64,000 nucleotides of DNA from Cacajao melanocephalus (GCA_963573385.1 CAUYLG010062801.1:1-64000); one strand, 5' to 3'; counted from the stretch's first letter, positions 1-16,192 are shown. A program made the numbers and translations. Notes: generated by a model not told the origin, from the sequence alone.

Positions 1-110
1 GCTTATTGGGTGGGTTTGGTGGGTGGTTGGCTTGTGCCCAGGTGGTAAAGGGTGCTGTGTGCCTTTTTTTTGCTACTGAAATAAATCCTGGTTGAAAGGG
101 TGTGTTCCTG

Positions 111-144
<34 letters not shown>
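1..144 (+). pseudogene. 3' end of a processed retrocopy (partial)
   Basis: An AATAAA polyadenylation signal at 80-85 is followed 29 bases later by an uninterrupted run of 30 A (115-144). That is the normal signal-to-cleavage spacing of a polyadenylated mRNA, and the sequence before the tail is not Alu or L1. I infer the 3' UTR end of a reverse-transcribed transcript inserted by L1 machinery next to old L1 sequence. The body lies before the window, so the parent gene cannot be named from here. It could also be the end of an unfamiliar retroelement. Confidence 0.5.
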
Positions 145-148
<4 letters not shown>

Positions 149-321
149 ACATCTCAGTGTAGTTTTTTTTTTTTTTAAACGTATCGAGGTAAAAGTCGCA
201 TAACATAAATTTAACCATCTTAAGGTGAACCAGTCAATGGTGTTAAATACATTCACAACGTTGTGCACTCACCTCTATTTAGTTTCAAAACATTCTCATC
301 ATCCCAAAATAAAATCCCCCA

Positions 322-616
322 CTCTGCCTATAATCCCAGCCCTTTGGGAGGCAGAGATGGGAGGATCGCTTGAGCCCAGGGGTTTGAGACAATCCTGGGC
401 AACACAGGGAGACCCTGTCTCTATAAAAAATGAAAAAAATTAGCTGCATAGTGGTGTGTACCTGTAGTCCTAGCTACTTGGAAGACTGAGGCAGGAGGAT
501 TGCTTGAGGGTGGGAGGGCGAGGCCTCAGTGAGCCACGATTTGCCCACTGCACTCCAGTGTGGGTGACAGAGTGAGATCCTGCCTCAAAAACAAAAAAAC
601 AAGGCAACAAAAAAAG
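322..616 (+). repeat. Alu (old, AluJ-like), 5' truncated
   Basis: Starts inside the left arm at the internal Pol III promoter region and runs through both arms to a mixed A-rich tail. Many differences from the consensus suggest AluJ. It sits inside the old L1. Confidence 0.9.
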
Positions 617-886
617 TCCACACCCATGAAGCATCATCCTCCCCCAGCCCCTGGCAACTGCCAATCTGCTTTCTGTCTCTATGGACTGGCCCATTCTGGA
701 CATTTCGTGGAAATCATGCAACATGGGGCCCTTTGTAAATGGCTTCCTTCACTGAGCACCATGTTTCTGAGCTTCACCTGTTTGTGGTGTGTACTCCTTC
801 CCTTTCATGGCCCAGTAATAGTCCACTGTATGACACCCTACATGGTGTTCATCTGGTTATCTGCTGATAAACCTTAAGACTGTTAC

Positions 887-1228
<342 letters not shown>

Positions 1229-1439
1229 TTATGAGTGAGGTTGAGTTTCTTTTCACGTGTTAGATGCTCTTTAGGGGCAGGACGAGCTGGAGACAGGATG
1301 AAGCTCAGGGATGAGCTGCATTGAAGTGCCTCCCCATCCTCCGGGATCCAGCACCTTGGGGTGTCAGAGGAGAGTGGCCTCCCTCAGGAACAGCTGCATC
1401 TGAGCCTGGTGGAGGCAGGAGGGCCCTGTGAGTTTAATG

Positions 1440-1645
1440 CAAAGAGTCACCATTCAGTGAGTATTTACTGTCCGCCTGGCATTCTTGTTGGTGCTGCATA
1501 TATTATTATCACCTCTTTGAATCCTTGCAGCAACTCTAGGCTGATTTGTGACACTCTTTACAGTTGAGGAAACTGATAGCAGAGATGTTGTGTAACGTGC
1601 TTTTAAACGGGGGTGCACAGCGGGTACGGAAGTCGTCGGCAGGAC
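1440..1645 (-). repeat. MIR (tRNA-derived SINE)
   Basis: Reverse-complement MIR core: a gagtatttactg-like segment, then tcacctctttgaatccttgc, then acagttgaggaaactga. Strongly decayed, as expected for a mammalian-wide MIR. Confidence 0.7.
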
Positions 1646-1802
1646 TGTTGGACGTAGGCACCAAGGATGTGCCTAACACACCCTGTGAGGCCTCCCTCTC
1701 AAAGGGCGGCCCTTGGTAACTCATCCTGCCCTCCTCTTCCTCAGCACCTTCCCCTCCGGCCGCCTAGAGAGGAGCAGGATTTCTCCTCTTCCTGCTCCTT
1801 GT

Positions 1803-2360
1803 ATTGGCAATCTATCGCGGCTTAACAAAGTGCTCGAGAGCTTAGTAGCTTACATCAACATTTGTCATCTCAGTTTCTGAAGGTCAGGAATGTGGGAGTG
1901 GCTCAGCTGGGGTAGGTTCTGGCTCAGGTTCCCTCTCTGCAGTCAAACTGTCAGGCTATAGTCAAATAATTGTCAGCCAAGGCTACAGTCATCTGAAGAT
2001 TTGACCGGGGCTGGAGAATCCATTTCCAAGATGGCTCCCTCACATAGCTGTGGACTGGAGAGGCTTCATTTTCTTTCTGGCTGCTGGCAGGAGGTCTCAG
2101 CTCCTCGCCATGTGGATCTCAAAGGCTAATTGAGTGTCCTCACAATGTGACAGCTGACTTCCCCAAAGTGATTGACCAAAGAGAGAGAGCAAAGAGTAAG
2201 TTGCAGTGCCTTTTATGACCTAGTCTCAGGAGTGACAGATGATAATTTCTGCTATATTCTATTTGCTGGAACTCTCTAAGTTCAGCCCATGCTCAAAAGG
2301 AGGGAATTAAACCTCCTTGAAGTGGGAAGTGCAGAAGCATTTCTGGGCATACATTTCTTC
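1803..2360 (-). repeat. Ancient MaLR-type (MLT1-like) LTR
   Basis: Begins with a reverse-complemented LTR end (caatctatcgcggcttaac) and continues through a cttttatgacctagtctcag segment and a ctcaaaaggagggaatt segment. The same order recurs at 24,855-25,880, so this is an interspersed family. Subfamily is not certain. Confidence 0.6.
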
Positions 2361-2869
2361 CTTTGTCTTGTTCTGGGTTCTGGATCTCTTTGGCCAAGTG
2401 TCTGGGGCTTGTTTATGTGCAGAGGTGGTGACCATGACCCAGGGGTGGTGGGCTGGGGTCTCAGGGCCTGTGATGGGGTAAGATAGGCAACCATTGCTTC
2501 ACTTATCTGGAATCGGGAGTGGCTTACACATCGCCCTTCATCTCAGCACATCCTTTTATTTTGTTTTCTATTAAAGGACCCAGAAGTCTTTGACAAACAG
2601 ATGGAGGTCACTTCCTCTTCCAACCCCCTCTTTTGAAGATGGCTGGGAGAGCATCACAGGAAAGGGTGGGGGAGAATTAACAGTGTAAACCTGGGATTTT
2701 GAGCCTGGCATGCAAGGTCCCCAAGGGATTTTTGGATAGAATTTAGGGAGCACATGAATTTGGGTAGATGGAAAAAAAATTCTCTGTTTTGGCAAACCTC
2801 TGCCTCATATTTAACATTTCCTCTAATTATAAATATAGTTGACAAAACACAATATTATTAGACATACTC
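2361..2869. other. Unassigned sequence
   Basis: No Alu, L1, MIR or LTR that I can recognise, and no plausible exon. The 225-base open frame on the minus strand has no recognisable domain. Confidence 0.5.
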
Positions 2870-3205
2870 TTGACTTTCTTACCAAAAAACAATTACAGAT
2901 TTTTTTACGTCCCATCACAGCTGTTGCAGAAATCTTTCAATATCATTTACACTGATCACTATTATAAAAGGACAGTGGTTCTGAGGCCGTACCCTGGGTT
3001 TACAATTTATGCCTTAGTAAAGAAGTCCATCTTTCTACATCACAACCCGGCTTTTAAATATCTTGATAACTGTATTTCCATATAGCTGGTTTTCTTGTGA
3101 TTCTATTTATTTGTTCTATGCATTTAAAAACTACTCTGAGAAGGGACTGAAGGCTTCACTCTGCTGCAAAGAAGTCTAGGGTATGAAAAGATTGACAACT
3201 GGCTG
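2870..3205. repeat. hAT-type DNA transposon remnant
   Basis: The right part (about 3090-3205) has the acatttaaaaa-like stretch followed by actctgagaagggactgaa and a gaaaagattgacaactgg end that I associate with Charlie-group hAT MITEs. The left limit is a guess. Too decayed to give a subfamily. Confidence 0.45.
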
Positions 3206-3539
3206 GGTGGGGGAAGAGTGTGAGGAGAGACTGGAACCAATGAAAATCAGGAGATTTGACCATTAAGAGCTGCTGGTGACCTTTGACAAGGCAAAGGTGG
3301 CAGAGGAAATGAAGCAATGAACTCGGGAAACCACTGCTCAGTTAAGGAAGGGGAGGCTTCACATCCATGGAATGTTGCCTGCCACGTGGGCACTGATTGT
3401 AAATTGTTCGTTCCTACTATCCCTCATTGTGCATCCAGGAGTCCACCCACCTGCCACTACCCTCTCCCTCTCACCTTCCACCACCCCAACCCCTTGACTT
3501 TCTCACTCCATTCTCCAAACTTGCTACACCCGTTTGCCC
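3206..3539. other. Unassigned sequence
   Basis: Unique-looking stretch with a C-rich, pyrimidine-biased segment at about 3430-3540. No gene signature. Confidence 0.5.
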
Positions 3540-4070
3540 ACCATTTTCTTTCCCAGCAATGACCTTTTCTCCTTGCCTACCAGGAGACTCCTACTCATCC
3601 TTTAAAACCTCACTCTCGGCCGGATGCAGTGGCTCATGCCTGTAATCCCAGTACTTTGGGAGGCCGAGGTGGGCGGATCACGAGGTCAGGAGTTCTAGAC
3701 CAGCCTGACCAACATGGTGAAACCCCGTCTCTACTAAAAATGCAAAAATTAGCTGGGCAGGGTGGCACATGCCTGTAATCCCAGCTACTCAGTAGGCTGA
3801 GGCAGGAGAATCACTTGAACCTGGGAGGCAGGAGTTGCAGTGAGCCGCGATAGAGTGAGGCTCCATCTTAAAAAACAAAAATGAAAAAACAAACAAACAA
3901 CCTCACTCTCATAGGACTGATGATACCCTTCTGGTCACTGGTCACTCCCATGACTGCCTTCTCCCTGGGCACATTATGATGGTTATTTCACAACCACACC
4001 ACTTCCCTCAGGAAGCTGAGAGCTCCTTCTGTGCCCCAGTTTACTCATATTTTGAAATTCCAACTCCTGG
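3540..4070 (+). repeat. L2 LINE 3' region, split by an Alu
   Basis: The text around ctcctactcatcctttaaaa and, after the Alu, the actgccttctccctgggcac and cctggcacatcg segments follow the L2 3' consensus order. The Alu at 3618-3898 is inserted in the middle. Confidence 0.65.
3618..3898 (+). repeat. Alu (AluS-like) with an internal deletion
   Basis: Both arms are present, but about 25 bases of the right arm before the tail are missing (tgagccgcgatagagtgagg). Perfect target duplication aacctcactctc at 3606-3617 and 3899-3910. Confidence 0.95.
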
Positions 4071-4283
4071 CACATCGTCTGACAGTTACAGAGCAAATGT
4101 TATGAAAATATGGAATTGCTGGAGTAGTAAATTAACACAGTACCTGTCTATGTCAAAATCGCCTATGAAAGGCAGCTTGCTCTTCCCTTTCTCCAAATCA
4201 ATGTACCCTCTTTAATTCATATATCGGGCATGTAGAATTTGAGAAAAATCAGAGGCTACTTGGGTAGTTTCTCTGAAACCATC

Positions 4284-4650
4284 TGATACCGCATGGCTCT
4301 GTGTCCCCATCCAAATCTCACCTTGAATTGTAATCCCTAGCTTCCCCACGTGTGAAGGGCAGGGCCAGGTGGAGGTAATTAAATCATGGGGGTGGTTTCC
4401 CTCCTGCTATTCTCCTGATAGAGAACGAATCTCACGAGATCTGATGGTTTTATGTGTCTGGCATTTCCCCTGCTTGCACTCCGTCTGTCTTGCCACCCTA
4501 TGAAGAAGGTGTCTGCTTCTCCTTTGCCTTCTGCCTTGATTTTAAGGTCTCCCCAGCAATGCGGAACTGTGAGTCAATTAAACCTCTTTCCTTCATAAAT
4601 TACCCAGTCTCAGGTATTTCTTCAGAGCAGCGTGAGAATAGACTAATACA
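4284..4650 (+). repeat. Solo MaLR LTR (MST/MLT1 type)
   Basis: Complete LTR starting TGATA and ending TAATACA, with the atgggggtggtttccctcc, ctcacgagatctgatgg and attaaacctctttcc segments in MaLR order. The flanks ccatc and ctatc look like a slightly decayed 5-bp target duplication. No internal region follows, so this is a solo LTR. Confidence 0.9.
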
Positions 4651-4654
4651 CTAT

Positions 4655-5125
<471 letters not shown>

Positions 5126-5934
5126 TTGCTATTCTTAAGTTTACAAGGCAACATAAAATCGCTGGCAGAAAGGACTATAAATTGAGTTCCGTGGGAGTTC
5201 AGAGGAAAGGGAATCACATCTGTTGGAGGGCCAGGGAAGATGTGAAGCAGCAATGGGTCAAGGCATGGCCAGGAGCTGCCCGGTGGAAACAGGAAGGCCA
5301 TTTCCAGGGAAAGACAGGCTCGTGGTTGGGTTTGGGCTGGTGTGTCGGGTTCTGGGGAAATAAGCACTAACTTTTCCATCACCCTCAAGCATTTCATTCC
5401 CGCACGATGAAAATGCTGATTGCAAATTGTCTCTTTGCATTCATTTCAGAAGGCAGCAAGAAATTTGACTAGGCAGACTCTATTTTGTTAGCTATGTTGC
5501 TGTGTGTATTTTTAAAGTTCTCTTAAAAATCATCCATCCGTCTGTAATTCCATCTCTTGCCTCTGTGAGATAGAGCTCGACCCAGTTCGTCTAAATTGGG
5601 GTGGCTTTTGGAAGATGAAAGCTGCCAGCCACTTATGGGGACCACCTCCTCTTCCTGTTCCCTCTTCAGAGATCACCTGGGGAGCCCACAGATGACACCA
5701 GCCTCTCTCCAGGTGTAGGCACTAGGGCTTTGTGGAAAGCACCGGTCTCTCCAGGTACTAGCGATACAAAGGTGTTCACAGTCTGAACCTTGCCTCCGGT
5801 GCTGACGGCCTAAAACTGGCTCCAGTCCTGGGTGCAAAGGTCCTCCTCTTCCCCTTCCCCCTGCCCACTGCCACCATCCACATTGCCCACCCCTGTAGGA
5901 AGACTGGGCAATCTTAAGGCTCGTTAGACTATGG
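5126..5934. other. Unique sequence, no gene seen
   Basis: About 800 bases without a recognisable repeat. A pyrimidine tract ending in CAG near 5448 resembles a splice acceptor, but no open exon with a donor follows. The segment 5405-5475 contains attgcaaatt, a C/EBP-like half site. Confidence 0.5.
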
Positions 5935-6030
5935 AATGTGGTAGTTAAGAGCGTGGAGTCAGCAGCTAGCTCTAGTCCTGGCTTGTCCCCCGATTTTGGC
6001 TGTGGGACCTTGAACAAGTCTCTTAGCCCT

Positions 6031-6438
6031 TGTATTAGGCCATTCTTGCATTGCTATGAAGAAATACCTGCGACTGGATATTCATGAAAGAAGAGGTTCA
6101 ATTGGCTCACGCTTCCGCAGGCCATAGGAGCATGGCACCAACATCTGCTTGGCTTCTGGGGAGGCCTCAAGAAGCTCTGACTCATGGCAGAGGGTGAAGT
6201 GGGAGCAGACACGTCACCTGGACAGCACCAGAGCAAGGGAGGGAGGCACCACACACCTTCACAGCCAGATCTCATGTAACTTAGGCCTAGAGCTCACTCT
6301 TCACCAACGGGATGGCCCAAGCCATTTACGAGAGCTCTGCCCCCATGATTTAAATACCTCCCACCAGGTCACCCTCCATCCCTGGGGATTACATTTTGAA
6401 ATGAGATTTGGAGAGGACAAATATTCGAATTATATGAA
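6031..6438 (-). repeat. 3' LTR of a shrunken MaLR provirus
   Basis: Reverse-complement MaLR LTR from tgtattaggccattcttgc to a gagatttggagaggacaaat end. On the minus strand it is the 3' LTR, since internal sequence follows on its right. Confidence 0.85.
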
Positions 6439-6746
6439 TCCACCCTATCCCTCACTCTAATCTCACGTCCTTCTCACATTTCCAGATACATTCATCCCTT
6501 CCCAATGGCCTCCCAAAGTCTTGGGTCATTTTAGCATTCGCTCAAAAGTCCAAAGACTAAACTCTCATCTGAGACAAGACAAGTCCCTGTCACCTATGAG
6601 CCTGCAAAATCAAACCTCCTCTCCTCCTCCTGTCTTCTTTTCAGCCCTCCAAACTCTGCTAACCTCTGCCCATTACCCAGTTCCAAAACTGCTTCCACAT
6701 GTTCAGGTATTTTTATAGCAATACAACACTTTAGGTAGCAATTTTT
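6439..6746 (-). repeat. Remnant MaLR internal region
   Basis: About 310 bases between two LTRs of the same type. Its order (ggcctcccaaagtcttggg, then attcgctcaaaagtcc, then catctgagacaagacaagtc) matches the sequence beside the LTR at 52,204-52,500. The usual MaLR internal region is well over 1 kb, so most of it is deleted. No open frame. Confidence 0.75.
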
Positions 6747-7470
<724 letters not shown>

Positions 7471-7676
7471 AGCAGCTCCATGCCTCAGTTTCCCCACCTG
7501 TAAAATGGATATAATAATGGTACCAGCTTCACATGGTGATCATGAGCATTTGTTGAATTATCACAAATGTCTTAGAGCAGAGTCTGACTCAGGGGGAGCT
7601 CTACCTAAAAGTTTGTTAGATTATATTCATTTATTATTCATTCATTCATTCATTATTTATTAATATTACCCCACTC

Positions 7677-7988
<312 letters not shown>

Positions 7989-8164
7989 TCATTACTTTTG
8001 CAGTTATTCTTCCTTCAATTATTATTGTTCATTTACTTCCCTGGCATTGAGAGCTTGCTGAAATCCAGGCCCTGTGGTCAATATCACAGCCATGACCAAG
8101 GAGGCCAGGCTCCTGCCCAGGAGCTTCAGCAAGGGACATTCACACACTTCAATCTGCACCACCC

Positions 8165-8280
8165 TGCAAAAAGCATCACTCCCACCTTTTTACATTTGAG
8201 GAGCTGGGGCTTTGTGGAGGTTGAGTAACTGGCCCAGGCCCCACTTTGTTAGCTGCCTGGGCTTCCTGGGTGCAACTGAC
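8165..8280 (-). repeat. MIR fragment
   Basis: Reverse-complement MIR: tttttacatttgaggagctg, then gaggttgagtaactggcccag. Limits approximate. Confidence 0.65.
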
Positions 8281-8603
8281 ATGTTCCCCTCAAGAGGCAG
8301 CTGAGGGGGCCATCCCAGACAGAAGGTGCTCAGCCCACCTGCAGGCTTCAAGATGTCCAATGCCTGCTCTGGGCTGCCTGGGGCAGACGGGAGCCACAGG
8401 AAGGAACAGTGGCTGCAGGGGGCCTGGGGTGACCCGCGGAGCTGTGCTTAGGCTCCTGATTTCACAGAGGCAGCTGGGAAAGGCAACCGCAGAGCACACT
8501 TCTGGGGCAGCCTGCTGGGCATTAATGATGGAATCTCGATCCACTGCCCTTCTGTATTCAGCACTGCCATTGCATTGTGGGAGGCAGCATCCATCAGGTG
8601 AAT
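8281..8603. other. Unique sequence, no gene seen
   Basis: GC-rich stretch. A 133-residue + strand open frame spans it (8246-8647) but shows no domain and runs into an LTR at its end, so I do not call it. Confidence 0.5.
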
Positions 8604-9128
8604 GTCAGGGACCGAATGTTTGCATACCTCCCACATTCCTATGCTGAAACCTAACCCCCATTAGGGGATTAGGAGGTGAGGCCTTTAGGAGGTGTTAGGT
8701 CAGGAGGCACAGCCCTCAAGATTGGGATTAGTACCCTTAAAAAGAGGCCCCAGAGGCTGGGCATAGTGATTCATGCTTGCAATCCCACAACTTGGGGAGG
8801 CCAAGGTGGGAGGATCACTTCAGCATGGGAGTTCAAGACCAGCCTGCACAACATAGTGAAAACCCATCTCTACAAAAAGTTAAAAATTAGCCAGGCGTGG
8901 TGGTACATACCTGTATTCCTGGCTACTCAGGAGGCTGAGGCAGGAGGATTGCTTGAACTTGGGAGGTTGAGGCTGCAGTGAGCTGTGTTTGCACCACTGC
9001 ACTCTAGCCTAGGAAACAAAGCAAGACCCCGTCTGAAAAAAAAAAAGGCCCCAGAGAGCTCCTCCATTCCTTTTACTGTGTAAGGATAAAGAAAGACATT
9101 TATGAACCAGGAAGTTCCCCTTTTTCCT
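8604..9128 (+). repeat. MLT1-type LTR, split by an Alu
   Basis: Follows the MLT1B-like order: a gaccgaatgtttgcatacc start, tgctgaaacctaaccccca, ggattagtacccttaaaaag, then after the Alu gccccagagagctcc and atgaaccaggaag. The 3' end of the LTR is missing where the next LTR begins. Confidence 0.8.
8755..9042 (+). repeat. Alu (AluJ-like)
   Basis: Full but diverged Alu. Target duplication around agaggccccagag is present on both sides inside the LTR. Confidence 0.95.
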
Positions 9129-9875
9129 TGTACTAAGTTGAACACTGTCCTCAAAAATTCTTATCCATGGCCAGTCGGGGTGGCTCACGCCTATAATCCC
9201 AGCACTTTGGGAGGCCAAGGTGGGAAGATCACTTGAGGTCAAGAGTTTGAGACCAGCCTGGCCCACATGGTGAAACCTTATCTCTACTAAAAATACAAAA
9301 ATTAGCTGGGCATGGTGGCAGGTGCCTGCAATCCCAGCTACTCGGGAAGCTGAGGCAAGAGAATTGCTTGAACCAAGGGGGCAGATGTTGCAGTGAACCT
9401 AGATCTTGTCACTTCACTCCAGCCTGGGCAAAAGAGCGAAACTCAGTGTCAAAAAAATAAATAAAAAATAAAAATTTCTTATCCACATGGGACCTCACAA
9501 TGTAACCTTATTTGAAAATGGGGTCGTTGCAGGTGTAATTAAATCTAAGATGAGGCCAAATGGATTTGCAGCGGGCCCCTATCCAATATGATGGGTGTCC
9601 CTGGAAGAAGAGGAGGACACCCAGAGACAGAGGCACACAGAGGAAAAGGCCAGGCAATGAGGGAGGCAGACAGAGGGGTGACGCTGCCACAGCCAAGGAA
9701 GTCAAGGATTGTCAGCAGTCGCCAGGCTGGAAGCCAGGCCTGGAACAGATCATCCCCCTGGGGCTCCAGCAGGAACTCACCCTGCCAACGCCTTGGTTTC
9801 AGTCTTCTGTCCCCAAGCACTGTGAGACGATACATTTATGCTGTGTTCAGCCACCTGGTTTATGGCAGGCCCAGG
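9129..9875 (+). repeat. MLT1-type LTR (second subfamily), split by an Alu
   Basis: A new LTR starts at ctaagttgaacactgtcctc. It resumes after the Alu with acatgggacctcacaatg, a gcaggtgtaattaaatc segment and a ccaccacc-free end around cagccacctggtttatggc. This order is MLT1C/D-like. It directly follows the previous LTR fragment. Confidence 0.75.
9169..9469 (+). repeat. Alu (AluS-like)
   Basis: Full length, with target duplication aaaaattcttatccat and a near-identical copy after the tail. Confidence 0.95.
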
Positions 9876-10587
9876 AGACCCACCCAGCCCCTACCCCTCC
9901 TCCACCCCATAGCACGAAGTGAGGCCAGCAGTGTTGGCCGCAGAGGACCTGCTGGTCCTGTCCTTTGGACACTTGACTGTGAAGAATGAGCCCATCCAGG
10001 GCAGACCAGACTTGCAGCCCAGAGCACAGGGGTGGGGGGTGGCGAGGTAGGAGAGGGGGCTTCTGGCAGGGGGAGGCAGGAAAAGAGATCCTCCAGGTCA
10101 TGGTGGGGATGGCTGGTCCCTTCTGGCCATGGACAGAGCCTGTGGCTCTCTGGACATCCCTGATACCTATGAGTATCACTCCCGTAGACCTCTGGAGATG
10201 AAGCTATTGGTTCTGGAGGGACTGGAGTTATAGATCTGTCAGCCACCCTCATACAAGTAAAATATAGGATTCTGTGGCCTGATGACAGACCCCAGCCCTG
10301 TCCACCTGTAGGCCCACTTTCTGGGAAAAAGACTCTCTGTTCTGAGATCCAGCAGAGATGAGAGGTCTCATGTCTGTTTCAGCCAGTGTCCCTCCTGCCC
10401 CTGGGTAACTCTTTCCATAAAATTGCTTTATATTTTCATTAACTCCTGAACCTAATCAGCACTGATTTCAACATGATTTAAAACACCCCAGATTCTTGCA
10501 GTTTTGATTGGTGTGCGTTTTCACACTTAAAATAAGTGAGATTAGTAGATACATATTCCTGGCATGTGAGTAAAGGCAGAACATGCA
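9876..10587. other. Unique sequence with a G-rich patch
   Basis: No repeat or gene recognised. At 10,028-10,078 several G runs (ggggtggggggtgg and later agagggggc, agggggagg) could form a G-quadruplex on the + strand. Confidence 0.45.
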
Positions 10588-11009
<422 letters not shown>

Positions 11010-11285
11010 AGATGAGGTTAGATGAGGTCTTGAGGGTGGGGCCCTCACAGTGGGATTCATGCGCTAATCAGAAGACACCAGAGAGCTCCATCTTCCTCTC
11101 TCTCTGCCATGCAAAGACTCAGCCAGAAGGCGGCCGTCTGCAAGCCAGGAGGAGAGCCCTTGCCAGAGGTCCACATGCTGAATCCCTGATCTCAGAATTC
11201 CAGCCTCCAGACTGTGAGAAACCCATTTCTGTTGTTTAATTCCCCTCAGTCTGTGGTCCTATCATAGCAACCCCAGGAAACTCAT
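11010..11285 (+). repeat. MLT1-type LTR, 3' part
   Basis: Runs from gaggtcttgagggtggggcc through ccagagagctccatcttcc to an LTR end around gtctgtggtcctatcatagc. The first third of the LTR is absent. Confidence 0.75.
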
Positions 11286-11462
11286 CAGCAGAGGAGCCTC
11301 CAGGATGGCCCCCATCAACCCCTGCCTCCTGCCCCCATGCCTGTGTCTGTCACCGTGCTCCAGAGAACAGATCCAATAGAAAATGGATATGTATATATTA
11401 ACAGATTTATTTTAAGGATTTGGCTCTCAGAAATGTGGAGCTGGCAGATCTGAAATCTGTAG

Positions 11463-11853
<391 letters not shown>

Positions 11854-11865
11854 TTATTTATTGAT

Positions 11866-12219
<354 letters not shown>

Positions 12220-12228
12220 ACTATAGTT

Positions 12229-12510
12229 GTTTTTTTTTTTTTTGAGACGAAGTCTCGCTCTGTTGCCCAAGCTGGAATGCAATGGTACACCAGGGTTCAA
12301 ATGATTCTCTTCTCTCAGCCTCCTGAGTAGCTTAGATTACAGGCATGCACCACTATGCCTGGCTAATTTTTTGTATTTTTAGTAGAGAGAGGGTTTCATC
12401 AGGGTTTCACCATGTTGGCCAGGCTGGTCTCGAACTCCTGACCTCAAGTGATCCCCTGCCTCAGCTTCCCAAAGTGCTGGGATTACAAGCGTGAGCCACT
12501 GCACCCAGCC
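12229..12510 (-). repeat. Alu (AluS-like)
   Basis: Antisense two-arm Alu. There is a small deletion in the right arm and a short duplication (gggtttcatcagggtttcac) in the left arm. Confidence 0.92.
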
Positions 12511-12889
12511 CAAAGAAAATAATTCTAATGTCTTACCATTAAGTGTGATGCTTTTTAAAAATGTGACAGAATATGAAAAGTTTATTAATTTGTTTCAAAT
12601 TCTGTATTGAAACTAACTGTTAAAAGACATAATAGTTGTACATATTGTGGGGGGTACATGATGATGCTTTTTTGGCAGGGTTTTGGTAGATGTTTCAGAC
12701 TGGTTTAAGAACATTTTTATCTATTGTTGTTTGCTAAGAATTTTTTAAATTCACAAGTGGGTACTACATTTTATTAAACACCCTTTTTCCATCTAATAGG
12801 GTGAGCATATGGACTTTCTTTTTTAATGTTTCAATGTGGTGGATTTCTTTAGCAGATATTTTAGTGTTAAACTGTCTTTAAATTCCTGA

Positions 12890-13541
<652 letters not shown>

Positions 13542-13935
13542 CAGATTTTCTATGACTTTTTTAAGATAATGTTGATAATTTCTATTTTTCTATGCATTCC
13601 AAAATTTCATCTGTTTTAAATTTTTTTGGCATAAAGTTTTTAGTAGTCCTTTTTATTTTTTTAAAGAATTCTGCTGTATATTCCTTCCTTCGTATTCCCG
13701 ATATTTATATGTGATTTCCCTTTTTTCATAATCTTTATTTCCAAAAGTTCATCTGCTTTGCCTTCTTGAAGAATTAAATTTATGTTTGTTAATTCTTTCT
13801 TTTGTACGTTTTCTGTTTCATACATTTTTGTCCTTATCTTATTATTTTCTTCCTTCTGTTGTTTTTGTATTTTGGAGATGTTTTTCTCATTTCTTGTGTT
13901 GTATGCTTTATTAATTTTCACGATTACTTGCTACT

Positions 13936-14241
13936 GTTTTTTGTTTGTTTGTTTTTTGAGACAGAGTCTTGCTCTGTCGCCCAGGCTGGAGTGCAGTAGC
14001 ACGATCTTGGCTCACTGCAACCTTCAACTCCTGGGTTCAAGTGATTCTCCTGTCTGACTCAGCCTCCTTAGTAGCTGGAATTACAGATGTGTGCCACCCC
14101 ACCCAGCTAATTTTTGTATTTTTAGTAGAGACGGGGTTTCTCCATGTTGGCCAGACTCATGTCAAACTCCTGACCTCGAGTGATCTGCCCACCTCGGCCT
14201 CCCAAATTGCTGTGATTACAGGCTTGAGTCACTGTGTCTGG
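13936..14241 (-). repeat. Alu (AluS-like)
   Basis: Full antisense Alu beginning with a TTTG-rich tail. Confidence 0.95.
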
Positions 14242-14284
14242 TCTATAACAAGTGTTTTAAATTATTCTTTTTTACATTTTCTAA

Positions 14285-14385
14285 AAAACAGAGACAGGGT
14301 CTCGCTGTGTTGCCCAGGCTTGTCTCAAACTCCTGGTCTCAAGTGGTCCTCATGCCTCGGCCTCCCAAAGCAACTGTGTCCAGCC
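14285..14385 (-). repeat. Alu left-arm fragment
   Basis: About 100 bases of antisense left arm (agacagggtctcgctgtgttg to caactgtgtccagcc) with the end of the arm partly deleted. Confidence 0.8.
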
Positions 14386-14665
14386 TAATATTCTTATCAG
14401 AACTTTGGCTATATCCCATGTTAGAGTAAGTCATTCTTTCACTGTCCTTTAGTTCTAAATATTTGATACTTTTATTATGATTTATCTTTTGAATTATTTA
14501 AAGTATGCTTTTTAGCTTCCAAGTGTTTGAGATTTCTCATTTTATTATTTAGCGTCAGAGGAGGTAGTCTGTATATCAGTTCTCTGGTGTTTATCGAAAT
14601 TTCTTTTGTAGCCTAATATCTGATTGTTTTAAGTGTCAGGCGTGTGTTTGAAAGAATATTCCATT

Positions 14666-15004
<339 letters not shown>

Positions 15005-15372
15005 CTATGTATGTCTAGTTCAAGCTTGTTAGTTGTGTGGTTTAAATCTTCTATATTCCTACTAATTTAAGCTCCAGTTTTCTAACAAAGGTATGTTAAA
15101 ATTTTCCACTATAATTACAAGGTGGTTTCTCCTTCAGTTTTATTTCTATAGTTGAAACCAAATGGTTAGATGCACAGAGGTGCAGGATTAGTACATTTCT
15201 TGAAGAATTATTTACTTAATTATTGAGTAACAACTTGCTTTTTATCTTAATGACTCCTTTGTCTGGTATTAATGTTGCTATACCAGCTTTCTTTTGTATA
15301 CATTTTTTTTTCAACATTTATGTTTAATCTTTCTGTGTTGTTTGAGTTTAGTTGTATCTATAAACTTTTGAT

Positions 15373-15708
<336 letters not shown>

Positions 15709-15855
15709 TCAGTGAGTCTCAGTCAATTAATAGGCAAGTTTAATACATTTACTATTATTGTAATTACTCATAAATTTAGACTTACATCTATTACCTATCA
15801 GTGTTTTCTCTAATTTTGTCCTCTCATCTTGCATGTTATTATTGGGTAGCTTTTG

Positions 15856-16110
15856 TTCTTTTCTTTTCTTTTCTTTTTTTTGAGAAAGTCTTACTTTGTC
15901 ACTCAAGCTGGAGTCCAGTGGCTTGATCTCGGGTCACTACAGCCTCAACTTCCCAGGCTCCAGTGACCTTCCCACCTCAGTCCCCAAGTAGCTGGGACTA
16001 CAGGCATGCGCCACCACACCCAGCTAATTTTAATATTTTTAATAGAGACAAGGTCTCGCCATGTTTCCCAGGCTGGTCTTGAACTCCTGGACTCAAGTGA
16101 TTTGCCCATT
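15856..16110 (-). repeat. Alu (AluJ-like), 5' truncated
   Basis: Antisense, diverged. Lacks the final third of the left arm and ends at actcaagtgatttgcccat. Confidence 0.9.
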
Positions 16111-16192
16111 ATTGGCTAATATTTTAATTTACTTTTTTTCTTCCAGTTTTGTAGAGTCAATTATCACATTTTATTCGTCCCCCCAATCTTGA

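Noticed and set aside
5420..5460. Splice acceptor-like tract ctctttgcattcatttcag
   Set aside because: No open exon and no good donor follow within a plausible exon length.
9860..10252. Overlapping proline-rich frames on both strands
   Set aside because: Low-complexity composition and overlap on both strands fit non-coding sequence. One end lies in an LTR.
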